From: Ehretia macrophylla
Taxonomy: Eukaryota > Streptophyta > Magnoliopsida > Boraginales > Ehretiaceae
Direction of reading: 5' to 3'
Assembly: GCA_037974665.1 (NCBI GenBank)
Contig: CM075783.1
Coordinates: forward strand, 12,481,762-12,545,761
Length of the DNA stretch: 64,000 nucleotides
The notes under the pieces: generated by a model
The model's input: the letters and a program-made list of their open reading frames with translations, nothing else
Database searches by the model: none
Told to the model about the DNA's origin: nothing
In this document: positions 1-10,625 of the stretch, one piece after another
How the letters are laid out: each line of letters starts with the position of its first letter
How positions within the stretch are numbered: position 1 is the stretch's first letter
Program-made: the position numbers and the translations under genes

Positions 1-183
1 ATATATATACATATACATATATAGATATACATATATATATACATACATATATAGATATACATATATATATACATATATATATACATACATATATAGATAT
101 ACATATATATATACATATATATATACATATATACATATACATATATATATATATATATACATATATACATATATATATATATT
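1..183. repeat. AT/CATATA microsatellite at left edge of unit 1
   Basis: Low-complexity (TA)n with interspersed CATATA and TAGATATA words. The same tract occurs at the unit 1/unit 2 junction and after unit 2, so it marks the boundary of the tandem repeat unit. The left end of this tract lies outside the window, so a further unit to the left cannot be excluded. Confidence 0.95.
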
Positions 184-1094
184 ATATTTTGCTGAGTCGG
201 CAAAAAAGGGTTTCATTAATTAAAATGAAGGTACAAAGGTGGGTCAAAGACCAAAGTACAACAAAGAAACAAAGTCGAAAATCAACTTAAGAATCTAAGT
301 TGTAAAACAAAACAAAATAAAATACAACTCAGTGATGTGGGGAATAGAGGATTCCCCAGGGTCTCTTTCCAGGATCAATCCGCTTCCCTGAAAGTAAATT
401 GTGAATAGCTCTGGAGAGATTGGATTTGGGAGGAGATTGTTGGCGATATAACTCATGAATACCATATGTGGTCGATGGGTCTGTTGACAATTGATTATAA
501 GACCTTTGAGGTCAAGTTGGAAGGGAGACTCTAGGTAGGTAAGGCGAAAGTGGTTGCGGCACTGGAGGAGCAAGTTTGTTCTTTGCTGTCATTTGAGACA
601 ATTGTTTCAGGTTGTTCTTTGTTGGCATTGTTGGACTTTTTTTTCTTCTTTCTTCTCTTATGAGCATCAGTCCAGTCATTCTGATTTGGAGCAATCTTAC
701 CCTGGACAAATGTATGTGCGGTACTAGGCTATACTTGAGCAGAGGGGCAAGAAGAGGTAGAGTATCCCAACAACTTGCAAGACGAGCATTTAGATGGTTT
801 CCAAGCATACTCAATGTCAATGACTGCAGTCTCACCATTTGGGAGTTTTGCATATGTTTCATCAGGGAGTGGTTCATTAAGATTCATCTCGATGCAAACC
901 CGAGCATAACCAAGGTGTGATCTTGATGTTGTTTTTGCATCCAATTGGAGAGGATACGCGATGGTACTTGCAACATAACTAAGCCCTGGTTGAGTCCAAG
1001 GGACCAAGGGGACATTTCTCAAGAGTAGCCATATAGGAACCTTGTGGGGTATATGTGAAATATATGTGAGTGCATGCATATGAAGAGTATACAT
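184..1094 (-). mobile_element. LINE ORF1 (gag-like) fragment with 3' tail, no ORF2
   Basis: Read on the minus strand, 1094-729 encodes a DUF4283-type segment typical of plant L1 ORF1 (VPIWLLLRNVPLVPWTQPG, then LGYARVCIEMNL). It ends in a zinc-knuckle-like CSSCKLLGYSTSSC, where the usual His of CX2CX4HX4C is Tyr. A frame change follows and coding similarity continues through a Lys/Arg-rich stretch (877-512) and a further piece (573-295). Then comes a short AT-rich 3' tail that runs straight into the AT microsatellite. Endonuclease and reverse transcriptase are missing. The 5' side is cut off by TG-rich repeats at 1095. The same fragment heads units 2 and 3, so it predates all duplications. Confidence 0.7.
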
Positions 1095-1245
1095 GGGAAT
1101 GTGTATGAACTGGTGTGTATATGTGTGTTAGAGAGTGTATGAACTAATATGTGTGTGTGTATGTGTGTATGTATGTATGTATGCATGTGTGAACTGGTAT
1201 GCGTAGTGTGGGTGTGAATGAATGAACTAGTGTATATGTGTAGGT
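1095..1245. repeat. TG/TATG-rich simple repeat
   Basis: Stretches of TGTGTGTATG and TATGTATG with the word TGAACT recurring. It replaces the 5' part of the LINE ORF1 fragment and is shared by all three units. Confidence 0.8.
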
Positions 1246-2640
1246 GATTGAATGAATTTGTTGTTGAGATTGGTATACCCGAAAGACCACTAGCACATAA
1301 AACTTTGGATTAATTGGATACATGTTGTAATATTTAGTGTTAATGATAGCATTCATTATTATTCTCTCTGTTTATATTTATGCGTATATGCAAGTATAAA
1401 GGTCCTTGATTCAAATAAATGACTTAGGTACATGGTGGTTGTGCATAAAAGATCTATGTCATGGTTACTTGTTTCTAAATCTTGTGCATAACCGAATGAT
1501 ATAATAAGGCACTTTATCAGGATAAGGTTACAGTGAAAAAGTTTTCTATGTGTAGGGTGACCTGCCTTATTCATTAGAGGCCTTTCTGGACTTGTCTTGC
1601 TAGTGCATATATCATGCATTGAACCGTACTATTTAGGTATGATCTTTGAAACGGTAATATCAAAGATAGAGATCAAATATACCTTATGCTACAAAGTGGT
1701 CAGTACTCTTAATCTTGAGTATGTGTGCATAGACTGATGAAGTCAGATTCATGTACTTTTATTCACTATGGATGAGACCTCAGTTATGAGTCAACAATTT
1801 TGTGTTTTAGGTATATGAATTTGATTAGTTGGGACGTACATATACAATATAGAATCTATGCCATTGTGAGGTGGAGTAATCGGTTCCTTATGATAATCTG
1901 AAAGATCATCTAAATCTAAGTTTAGTGGTATATTTCATTTAGGGGTATATCAGATATCTGTCTTATGGGTCACTCCTTAGATCAAGTATTTTATATCCAG
2001 AGGATGGTTATTTTATGGATTAGATGTCTCAAGAAAAAGATGCAATCATGTAAATACAGGTAAAAGACCTATCTTTATTGTAAGTGTTACATGGAGAGGT
2101 ATTTTGATCATTTTATTTAGTAGGTCAAAGATAAAGCTTGTACTTGATATGGCGAGCTTTTGTGGATGCGTTAATTATTCTGGAGTATAACCGTAACTCT
2201 TTAGTGGAATGAGTTAAAGTTTGAAAGGTTAAAATGTAGCTGGGGGTTAGCAATCGCATTTTGGTCATTGTAGGAGCAAGATGGTGATATTTTTTGGTCC
2301 CTCTTCTAGCCACTTTTCTATTTAGTGTGGTTGCTATGTTTTGGTGTTTTCACATAAGACATGAAGTTTCTAAATATAGAGTCCTAATGCAACTAGAAGT
2401 CTTAATTAGAAAAGAGTTTCCATTTTTGGTAGTGAAACTTTCCCTAATTAGACAATTGGGCTCATTAGGGAATCTAGCTGGATTAATTTGTAATTGAGGC
2501 GTGTGGAGGAGTGTGTGTAGCATGTGGAAAAGTATATCAGGCATGTAAAAGATATATAGATGGGATAAGATGGACTACTGAGTTCAAGATTCACAAAAGT
2601 GTCCAAATACATTCATGTTAGCGGAACACTTTAAATTGTC
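1246..2640. other. Non-coding stretch, no gene seen
   Basis: AT-rich DNA with only short open frames that match nothing I recognise. It is conserved in all three units (about 23111-24505 and 48076-49470). Together with the next block it may belong to a decayed LTR element, but I see no coding domain. Confidence 0.5.
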
Positions 2641-3990
2641 CTACATGGTTTCAGCTACACATTATTTTTCGTATTAGATTTTATATCATAACACACATAT
2701 ATACATGATAAATCTATATTTTTCGTATTTTAACCCATTAAACTGAATATTTGATACAAATTTAGTACAATATAGGTTTTGAAGGAGAAATGACAAAAAT
2801 GATGTCAAACGCTAATATTTGGAGTAATTTTCGGAGAACACTGAAAGAGGAAGGTAGAACGACCTTAACACGAGCAAATCGAGATTGAATTTGGCCAAAT
2901 AAAGTGCGAAATCGGACTCAGGATGCTGAAAAACTTTGAAATAGCCCTGGTCAACTTTTGGTCAAAGTCGAAGTCAACGGTCAATGTGTGAATAGTAACA
3001 TTCAATGAGTAAACAGTAACTGGCTGTGCGTAAACAGTACAACCGTGTGCAAAATGCATGAATAGTACTGTACAAATAGTAACCAATTTCTTCTTATAAA
3101 TACCCCCCTTCCCCATATTATTTTGTACACCATTCTTCTTCCAATTTCTCTCCAATTTTATTTTAGTTTAGATTTTAGTTAGTTAGTTAGTTTAAGTTCA
3201 AATCAAGGATTCTGTTGAAATGTCGTTATAAAATTGAAGTCGTATCGGCAAGTCAAGATCTGCGCAATTCAATATGTTAATCTTTCATTTCTTGATTTCC
3301 TTTATGATTTTTTTGTAATATAATGACACATTAGACTCGAGATTCGGTGTGGTAATAAGTGAGGATATTATTTGTATATATGTTTGGATTCAGATTAATG
3401 CAAAATCTCATATTTATTGAGTATTATTCTTTTAATTATACATATGCTTATAGTTATGTTGTAATTAATTGAAAGTACATATGAGCCCGATTTTATAAAC
3501 CAGTGGCAATATGAGACTATCTGGGATGAATACAATCTGGTTGTACCGACACCTCCAGATTACGTAAGTAAAAGATTAATTGTGAGATTGGATGCAGTTT
3601 GGTTGTACCAACACCTCTAGTCTTGATAATCAATTAATCTCGTCACTTACGTATCTAAGGCCAACTTCAGAAGTGGGAGCTTGGAGCCCTATTTTTGAAT
3701 GATTTAGTCTTCAAATCTAAATCCATAACATTATACTTGAATATTCCGAGCCATTTACCATCCCGAATGACATTTGATTCATCGGACTTAACTAAAATTG
3801 TATTATAATTTAATTATGTAATTTTATAATTTACCATTGCTTTTGGACTCTTTGGACTTAAACAAATTCATTCGTAACTGGAAAGTCAAACCAATTATAA
3901 ACTAAATTCTTAACATGAATCGTTGACCCCAAGCTCTATGTATCGACCCTCGACTTACCATGTCTATGTGGTAATCAGAGGTAAAACTGT
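2641..3990 (+). mobile_element. Candidate remnant of an LTR (Ty3/gypsy-like), non-coding
   Basis: Seen: a run of short repeats of the type AATAGTAAC/AAACAGTAAC from about 2990 to 3085, followed immediately by a TATA-box-like TATAAATA at 3095-3102 and a C-rich start-site-like stretch. Near 3966-3990 is a sequence resembling a primer-binding site (GTGGTAATCAGAGG). Such a repeat-TATA-leader arrangement is common in LTRs of plant Ty3/gypsy elements. No gag-pol is present and the outer ends cannot be fixed, so this is at best an old partial or solo LTR. Treated as a fossil. Confidence 0.3.
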
Positions 3991-5025
3991 TTTAAATTCT
4001 TTCACTTTATCTTTGATCGTAAAATGACTCAATCAATGCAAGTCTGGAATAACTCTTTCCTTTGTCTCTCTCACTCACTTACATGATAAACACCAAAAAC
4101 CTACAAAGATTGAATCTTACCATTCAATAAAACACTACAATGCTAGGAAGAAGGTCATAGAGGAGAAGCCTATTGGGGAATCCTTATATCTACGTTCTAG
4201 CATCACGTGTAGGGTGTTTACAATCATGTTTAAGGTTTGGTCGTTGTGCATTTAAGCCAACAAAGCGAGATAAAATCAAACTAGTGATGGATATATGTTC
4301 TATGCGCGATTATAATCCTATGCATGCTTTGATATTGCAATTTTGACATGTATTTTGTGTGGTTTGATCCTTATTATGCATGCTATATGTTTCCACTGCA
4401 TTAAATTAATTTTTTGAACTTAGTATTCTCTATGTAGCATGCAGTTTCATGGGAGGGGGAGGGGGTGTATGTGTGTATATGTGTTGTGATTGTATTAACA
4501 TTTGTATATGTGTATGTGTGTGAGAAAGATTAACTAAATTGGTGTGTTTGTGCATATGTAATTGTGAAGTAGTGTATGTATGTGTGTATGAATAAGAGTG
4601 TAAGAACAGGGGGGAAGGGGATGTGTATATGAGTATATGAGTATGTGAGCTAGTATGTGTGGGCGCATGTATGTGTGTAAATTTTGTGTGCTAATGGATA
4701 AACAAAAAAAAAAGAAAAAAAAACATATATGTAAGTCTGTCTTTTTCTTTTTTATATATATAAACAGACTATATATATATATATATATATAAAGAAAAAG
4801 ACAGACTTACCCTTGCAATCATTGCAATTCTATTAAAACTAACATAATTTTTAACGGTAAAGACTAATTTGAATAAGTTTGTGGAGTAATGAGAACCTAT
4901 TTGAATGATTTGGAACAATAAGTACTAATTGAAAAGATATTTTTTATATACAAATATATATATGAAAGAGACAGACTTAGCCTTGCAATCATTACAATTC
5001 TATTAAAACTAACATAATTTTTAAC
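3903..5025. other. 1,123-bp segment present in units 1 and 2, absent from unit 3
   Basis: Unit 3 joins the sequence equivalent to 3902 directly to that equivalent to 5026 (junction near 50728). Both edges carry AAC, a 3-bp microhomology. The segment contains TG-rich simple repeats (about 4440-4680), a strong hairpin and the first copy of a direct repeat. No gene is seen. Deletion in unit 3 by microhomology joining or slippage is the simplest reading. Confidence 0.8.
4731..4810. repeat. Perfect 20-bp inverted repeat with AT loop
   Basis: Arms GTAAGTCTGTCTTTTTCTTT (4731-4750) and its exact reverse complement (4791-4810) flank 40 bp of nearly pure AT. This is a strong cruciform or hairpin candidate. 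The right arm overlaps the start of a direct repeat. Confidence 0.9.
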
Positions 5026-5110
5026 GAAAAAAAAAAACTAATTTGAATAAGTTTGTGGAGCAATGAGTACCAATTTGAATGATTTGAAACAATAACGACT
5101 AATTGAAAAA
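4801..5110. repeat. Direct repeat pair, period about 170 bp
   Basis: The block starting ACAGACTTACCCTTGCAATC (4801) recurs, slightly diverged, at about 4970 (ACAGACTTAGCCTTGCAATC). Each copy is about 130-140 bp. Both copies exist in units 1 and 2. In unit 3 only the right part of the second copy remains. Confidence 0.8.
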
Positions 5111-6730
5111 ACGTGTTAACAATAGAGTCTATTTGCAAATAACCTTGGAAAATATATCTTAGGTGTTAGTTTTTTAAGTGAATATAAAAAAATATTTTTT
5201 ATTTTTTGCAAGTATAAACATTATATTATATATTTGTCATGTGTGTGTGTATACACATATATATTTTAGTGAATTAATAATTAAATTTCGGGTTTGAATT
5301 TTTTTTAATATCTAATATCAAAATTTAATAAGTTACATGTCAGTTACACTTTATAAAAATAAATAAATCCTAATAGCACCCCATCAATTTTTATTATCAA
5401 GTCTATTATTGATTGATAATCATCAGTTACAAATTTAAATCTTGCTTATTGTCATCCCTAAACAATTTTTACTCGACTAGATGGTACTTAAAAAGATAAA
5501 TGAAGGCATCACAAGAAATTTCAGTTAGGTAGTCTTTTTTTTTTTTTCTTCTTATTTTTCAAAAGTATAGGGCACCTCCACTGGTTGATGAATGAGTTGG
5601 TGATATAATAGAATATGAAATTTTAAAACTATGTTTGAAGTTGAAGGGCACACGTCCCTACGTCAAGGATGCCTCACATGCCACATTTAATGATAAGAAA
5701 TCAACGGAAGAAGAAATTGCATCATGCCTTACATATTGCGGTCCTACAATATCATAAAGTATTTTGACCAAAAAAAAAAAAAATCATGTCATAAAGCAAA
5801 AATAAATAAATAAATAAAGATCATTACTTCTAGTCAAAATACTGCCTTGAAAATTCTTTGAAGCCTGACCAATAGCATTTATGTCTCTTTAATGGTTCGG
5901 TTGAGTCAAAAAATTTATATTAGGAAGCTAAAATTTAATTGAGAAAGTAAAAAAGGAATTAAGATTGTCATACTTTGTTGTAGCGAAAAAAGAAAAGTTA
6001 GGGGACAATAGCATTTCTTTCAAGAATATTACATATTTTTATTAAAAAAAAAAAATTAGAAGCTTGGGGGGCTCAAGCTCCCCTTAGTCCCCCTATCTCT
6101 GCCTCTCGGTTCGGTCCAACTTTTACACAGTTAAGAAGGGCTTTTGTGAGTTTAGTTTTTTAAATTAAGTTGTTTGAGCCATCTTTTAAAAAAAATTTAG
6201 GTAGAAGCTAAAATAAAGCTTAAAATCAAAACTTTACGTAAAAGATTTGTGCGAAACTACTTTTACATCATATACCAAACAATTTTCCTCTTTTTTCTCA
6301 AAATATAAATATTTTTGAGGAATCCAACATTAATTACGATACTTTTGCCATAACAATGCCAAACAATAATGGCTCATGCTAAATAATACTTCTAATTAAA
6401 ATTATACAATTAAAACTTCACAGATAGGCTAAATGTGCCCTAACTTAAATTATATCATTTCATACAAAATTATGTATTTTAAAATTTTAAAGAAAATTAC
6501 TCGTCATAAAAATAAATAAATAATCTTCCTTGAAGAAGCAAGCCGTGATATAGGAACTGTTGACTTTATAACTTACCATATGCAGATCTCAAACCAGCCT
6601 TCAAAGCTTCAACAAAACAAAATTTGGTTCACATGGCCAATATAATCTTCCAATTTTTTATTTAAGGAGTTACCTTTGACATTACTAAATTCAGCCGTAG
6701 CCCTTTTAGCGACGCAATCAATATGCACAA
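5026..6730. other. Non-coding upstream DNA, no gene seen
   Basis: AT-rich sequence with homopolymer runs. A stretch near 6060-6110 (GGGGGGCTCAAGCTCCCC and CCCCCTATCTCTGCCTCT) resembles ends of decayed hAT-type transposons, but I cannot delimit an element. The equivalents are about 26891-28596 in unit 2 and 50729-52417 in unit 3. Confidence 0.4.
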
Positions 6731-6770
6731 GCAATGTAGCAATGTAGCAATGTAGCAATGTAGCAATGTA
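6731..6770. repeat. 8-bp minisatellite GCAATGTA x5
   Basis: Five perfect tandem copies of GCAATGTA abutting the palindromic MITE. Unit 2 has four copies (28597-28628) and unit 3 five (52418-52457), so the array has changed length since duplication. Confidence 0.95.
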
Positions 6771-7008
6771 AGAGGACTCTCAATAGGAGTTTTTAAAATG
6801 GGTCTTTAAAATGTAATGATTGAAGTAATTTAAAAATTTTAGTAAAAAAAAAAAAAAAAAAAAAATCACAATAAGAGTCTTTAAAGCAAAAAATAGAGCC
6901 CGGACTCTATTTTTGACTTTAGAGACTGTTATTGTGATTTTTTTTTACCAAAATCTCTAAATTACTTTAATCATTGCATTTTAAAAACCCCTTTGAAGAT
7001 ACTCTAAC
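6768..7008. mobile_element. Palindromic MITE-like element (about 241 bp)
   Basis: The two halves are imperfect reverse complements over their whole length, from GTAAGAG at the left to CTCTAAC at the right, meeting at AATAGAGCCCGGACTCTATT near 6891-6910. This is a fold-back structure without coding capacity. It lies about 650 bp upstream of the SCPL50 TATA box in all three units. I could not identify a target duplication, so the superfamily is open. Confidence 0.8.
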
Positions 7009-7660
7009 AATCCTATGAACTTCCAACAAAAGGAACCTTTTTAGACATTGTGTTTTTTCTCTTTTAAAAACGAAAAAATTTACTTTAACTAAAATCACAT
7101 TGAATATATTTTAAGATCAGAATCTCGTGATATAGAAATGTACTTGAACCTAACTAAATAAAATTTATAATGAAAAGATATAATTTCGAACTTAAAATTT
7201 TTTATCATAACAAATTATTATTCGATTATTTTACTCAACCTTTAAACATACCTTTTACTTTTTCGTGTTGTTTTACACTTCTATTGTTCTGTAATTCTAG
7301 AAGTGAAGTAAAATAAAAGTTGACAAAGCTAGCAACTTGAAAAATGGAGACATGGAAACCGTGCACCTTTTATTCTTTTTTGTAACCTTTCTAATTAAAA
7401 CAGAAATGCAAAAAGCAACATATCTTTCGCTTCCTTTAACTCTCTTTTGAAAGTAAAGTCAACTTGTAAGTAGTTGGTTAATTATTACATTCAAAGTTTT
7501 TTTTTCTTTCTCCACTTGTTGCCAATTTTGACAAATCAATATGTCAACTGAGTTCCTCAAATAATTTGATAATTAAATCGCCAACTGAATTTTTCTTACC
7601 ATCTAAAAAATGTCAACTCCCACTAAATTTTTCACATGTCGAAGTACCAACTAATCATTA
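7009..7660. other. SCPL50 upstream region
   Basis: About 650 bp of AT-rich DNA between the palindromic MITE and the TATA box. No coding sequence. I did not identify specific transcription-factor sites beyond what short random matches would give. Confidence 0.4.
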
Positions 7661-7667
7661 TATAAAT
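7661..7667 (+). promoter_or_regulatory. TATA box of SCPL50 copy 1
   Basis: TATAAAT lies 118 bp upstream of the chosen ATG at 7779 and is conserved in all three copies. Transcription starting about 30 bp downstream would give a leader of about 85-90 nt. This position rules out the in-frame ATG at 7566, which lies upstream of the TATA box. Confidence 0.65.
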
Positions 7668-7778
7668 CACACCATATCATTCAACTCAAACGCAATCCAA
7701 ACAACTTATCACAATACAAGCCAAGAGGTTTCATTTTGTCGTTTGCCTAGAAAGCAAAACACCACCACATTTGCAACA

Positions 7779-9143
7779 ATGGTGAAGTCAACTCTATCAC
7801 CTCATCTGATTACGCCTCATCACCTCCTCAAACTCCTCCTCTTCCTCGCTATCCTCCACCACCTTCCACCCAAATATGCATCATCTTCAACCCCTCTATT
7901 CCCGGACGAAGCCCGCCCAGCCCGGTCTGGATACCTTACAGTGAACCAAGCCACTGGTTCAGCCATGTACTATGCATTCTATGAAGCTCAACAACACAAA
8001 AATACATCTCTTTCCGAAACCCCACTTCTGTTCTGGCTCCAAGGTGGCCCTGGCTGCTCCTCCATGATTGGAAACTTCTTTGAGCTTGGCCCGTGGCGCG
8101 TATCGTCTTCTCAGGGTGGAAACGTTGAGCTCAAACCCAATCCAGGGCCCTGGAACCGATTATTTGGTATGGTTTTTCTTGATAATCCGATTGGAACTGG
8201 ATTTAGCATTGCTGCATCAAAAAATGAAATCCCAAGAAACCAACAAGATGTCGCGAAGCATCTCTGGATCGCGATCCAGGAGTTTATCGCGTTAGATCCT
8301 TCATTCAAGACTCGGCCAATTTACATAACTGGAGAAAGTTATGCTGGAAAATATATTCCAGCGATCGGGTATTATGCGCTGAAAAGAAATGCACAATTGC
8401 CTAAAGCTAAACGATTGAATTTACATGGTGTTGCCATAGGAAATGGCCTTACTGATCCTGCAACTCAAGTTGCCACTCATGCTATAAATTCTCGTTACAT
8501 AGGATTGATCAATGAGAAGCAACAAAGAGAGCTGCAGATTCTTGAATCAGAGACTGTCAAATTCACAAAATCTGCAAAATGGAGTGAGGCAACTGATGCA
8601 AGAAACAAGGTGTTGAACACATTGCAGAACATGACCGGACTTGCGACTTTATATGATTACACAAGGCTAACAACATACGAAACACCATTGGTCGATAAAC
8701 TTTTGAGTAATGTGGAGGTGAAAAGGATCTTAAGAGCAAAGGAAACGATCAAGTTTGCGCGATGCAGTGATCTTGTCGCGGAGGTATTACACGAGGATGT
8801 GATGAAGAGTGTCAAGTATATGGTTGAGTTTTTAGTGAGGAACACTAAGGTGTTGTTGTACCAAGGGGCTAATGACTTGAGAGATGGCGTGGTATCGACC
8901 GAGGCGTGGATGAAGAAGATGAGATGGGAGGGGATCGGCAAGTTTTTGGATGCCGAGAGGAACGTTTGGAATGTGAACGGAAAACTAGCTGGATATGTTC
9001 AGAAATGGGATAGTTTAACCCATGTTGTAATATTGAATGCTGGACATCTTGTGCCTGCTCATCAACCTGTTAATTCTCAGGCAATGATAGAAGATTGGGT
9101 TCTACAAAAGGGGTTGTTTGCAACCCAGCAGATTGATCATTAA
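7779..9143 (+). CDS. SCPL50: Serine carboxypeptidase-like protein (SCPL50 type), copy 1
   Basis: Family S10 serine carboxypeptidase, 454 aa, intronless. It closely matches what I recall of Arabidopsis SCPL50, which is also intronless. Expected role: secretory or vacuolar carboxypeptidase, or acyltransferase as some SCPL proteins became; the substrate is unknown. Visible: an N-terminal signal peptide with hydrophobic core LLKLLLFLAILHHL (about 16-29); the oxyanion region GGPGCSS (89-95); nucleophile Ser187 in GESYAG; catalytic Asp366 in GANDLRDG; catalytic His423 in NAGHLVP; possible N-glycosylation at Asn75 (NTS) and Asn284 (NMT). The Met at 7779 is chosen because it precedes the signal peptide and follows the TATA box. 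The frame stays open upstream to 7566, but those 71 codons show no family similarity. All catalytic residues are present, so the gene looks functional. Confidence 0.88.
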   Translation: MVKSTLSPHLITPHHLLKLLLFLAILHHLPPKYASSSTPLFPDEARPARSGYLTVNQATGSAMYYAFYEAQQHKNTSLSETPLLFWLQGGPGCSSMIGNFFELGPWRVSSSQGGNVELKPNPGPWNRLFGMVFLDNPIGTGFSIAASKNEIPRNQQDVAKHLWIAIQEFIALDPSFKTRPIYITGESYAGKYIPAIGYYALKRNAQLPKAKRLNLHGVAIGNGLTDPATQVATHAINSRYIGLINEKQQRELQILESETVKFTKSAKWSEATDARNKVLNTLQNMTGLATLYDYTRLTTYETPLVDKLLSNVEVKRILRAKETIKFARCSDLVAEVLHEDVMKSVKYMVEFLVRNTKVLLYQGANDLRDGVVSTEAWMKKMRWEGIGKFLDAERNVWNVNGKLAGYVQKWDSLTHVVILNAGHLVPAHQPVNSQAMIEDWVLQKGLFATQQIDH

Positions 9144-9180
9144 CGATGAGGAAAAACTATTCAATCAGTTCTTACGTTTT

Positions 9181-9186
9181 AATAAA
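9181..9186 (+). terminator. Polyadenylation signal candidate AATAAA, copy 1
   Basis: Canonical AATAAA 38 bp after the stop codon. It is also present in copy 2 (31038-31043). In copy 3 the aligned hexamer reads AATGAA (about 54853), so 3' end formation may differ there. Confidence 0.45.
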
Positions 9187-9547
9187 ATTTACATGTATAA
9201 AATTTATTAACTATTTTAAAGACCGAATCAGTCTCCCTACGAATCAGCTCATCATTTCAGTACTGGTGCACTATAATAATTTTCTTTTGTTTGCAATTTC
9301 TTTTTGTTATTGTACTCTTTGTTGTTTGGGAATACTTAAAAAGATTTCTTGAAAATTGTGAAGTCAGTGTTTTAGGCATTTGGTTTTCTAATTGATATGA
9401 GTAAACATACCGACCGCAACTGTGATGTCTGACTAGTATAAGTGTTCTTTCCTTAAAATAAATTGCTCTCTCATTATGATGACGTGTTTAAAAAGGAAAT
9501 TTTTTTAATTTTTGAGAACCATCTTATATCTTAAATTTTTTTTGGAT

Positions 9548-10318
9548 GAATAGCCTTAAATATTCTTATGATCAAGCGAAATTAGCTATAACTTTTATGT
9601 AGTTCAAAAAATATTGTCGGACCCTTTGTAATCTACCTGTTGATGAACACACCCTCCTCTGTTAATTTTTAATGATTTTTATCATATTTAATAATAAAAA
9701 AATATTAATTATTAAAAAAATTTAATTTTTTTCTTTTTTCTTTTTATTTTCATCTATTTTTGTATTTATTAAAAAAATAAAAATTCATCTTCTCCAACAC
9801 CCTCCTCCCCCCCCCCCCCCCCCCCCCGCCCCCCCCACGCCCCCCCCCCTAGCCCTACACCCTCTCCCCTCCCCCCTCATCTTCGCTGCTGTTGCGCTGA
9901 TGCAGCGAGGAGGAGAGGGAGGGGGAAGGGGGGAGGGGGGAAGGGGTAGGGGTAGGGGTGGGGGTGGGGTGGGGGCATGGGGTGGGCGTGGTGGGGGTGG
10001 CGTAGGGTGGGGGTGGGAGGGGTGTTGGAGAAGAGGAATTTTTCTATTTTTTTTAGTAAATAAAAAAATAGATGAAAATGAAAAGAAAAAAGAAAAAATT
10101 AATTTTTTTCAATTACTAATATTATTTTATTATTAAATACGTTAAAAATCACATTTTATTCGCGTGTGTTACACATCCCGTCAAGTTTGACGGAAAAATT
10201 GACAGAGGGGGATAGTGTGCATTAACGAGTAGACCACAAGGGGGTTCGGCTATATTTTTTGGACCACAGGGGGGTTATAGCTAGTTTCGATTGACCAGTG
10301 GGGAGTCCGAAGCTATTC
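9548..10318. mobile_element. Long fold-back element with C-run/G-run centre, unit 1
   Basis: Long imperfect inverted repeats run from GAATAGCCTTAA at the left to AGCTATTC at the right. Shared inner words include TTAGCTATAAC, ATATTGTCGG/ATATAGCCGA, CTTCTCCAACACC and a TTTTTTCTTTTTATTTTCATC stretch. The middle is a poly-C tract (about 9808-9850) facing a G-rich tract (about 9905-10030) around a short GCTGCTG..GATGCAGC core. A long-TIR Mutator-like or Foldback element fits. No transposase and no clear target duplication are seen. The 78-codon Gly/Arg frame in the G tract is low complexity and not a gene. Confidence 0.75.
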
Positions 10319-10625
10319 TATTGAATAGTATGAATACCACACCAACAATTATAAAAAGGGTAGTTTTGACTTAGGCCCCTTGCACTTGTAGAAAATGAGG
10401 CTCACACCCCACACTTTTTGATATATGTGACTCAAACCCCTTCTGTCAAGAGGTCTGTTAGTTTTTCTGTTAAAATGTGTGAAATTCCTAATCTACCCTC
10501 ATACACCATTGTACACACGAGTTAAACAAACCAGCCAAGATGCATGCACACCTGAGCACCGGCGTACCATCCCAACAGCGCCAGCACGGGTACCATGCAC
10601 ACTAGACAATTTTCATCTTCATTAT

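Noticed and set aside
6731-6770. CRISPR-like array (GCAATGTA repeats)
   Set aside because: Repeats are 8 bp with no spacers; it is a simple minisatellite in a plant genome.
7566-7778. N-terminal extension of SCPL50 copy 1 from the in-frame ATG at 7566 (and 29423 in unit 2)
   Set aside because: The extra 71 codons lie across the TATA box, have no family similarity and precede a normal signal peptide. In copy 3 the frame is not open that far.
9900-10136. 78-codon Gly/Arg-rich frame as a glycine-rich protein gene
   Set aside because: It is the G-rich arm of the fold-back palindrome, and its length varies between units.
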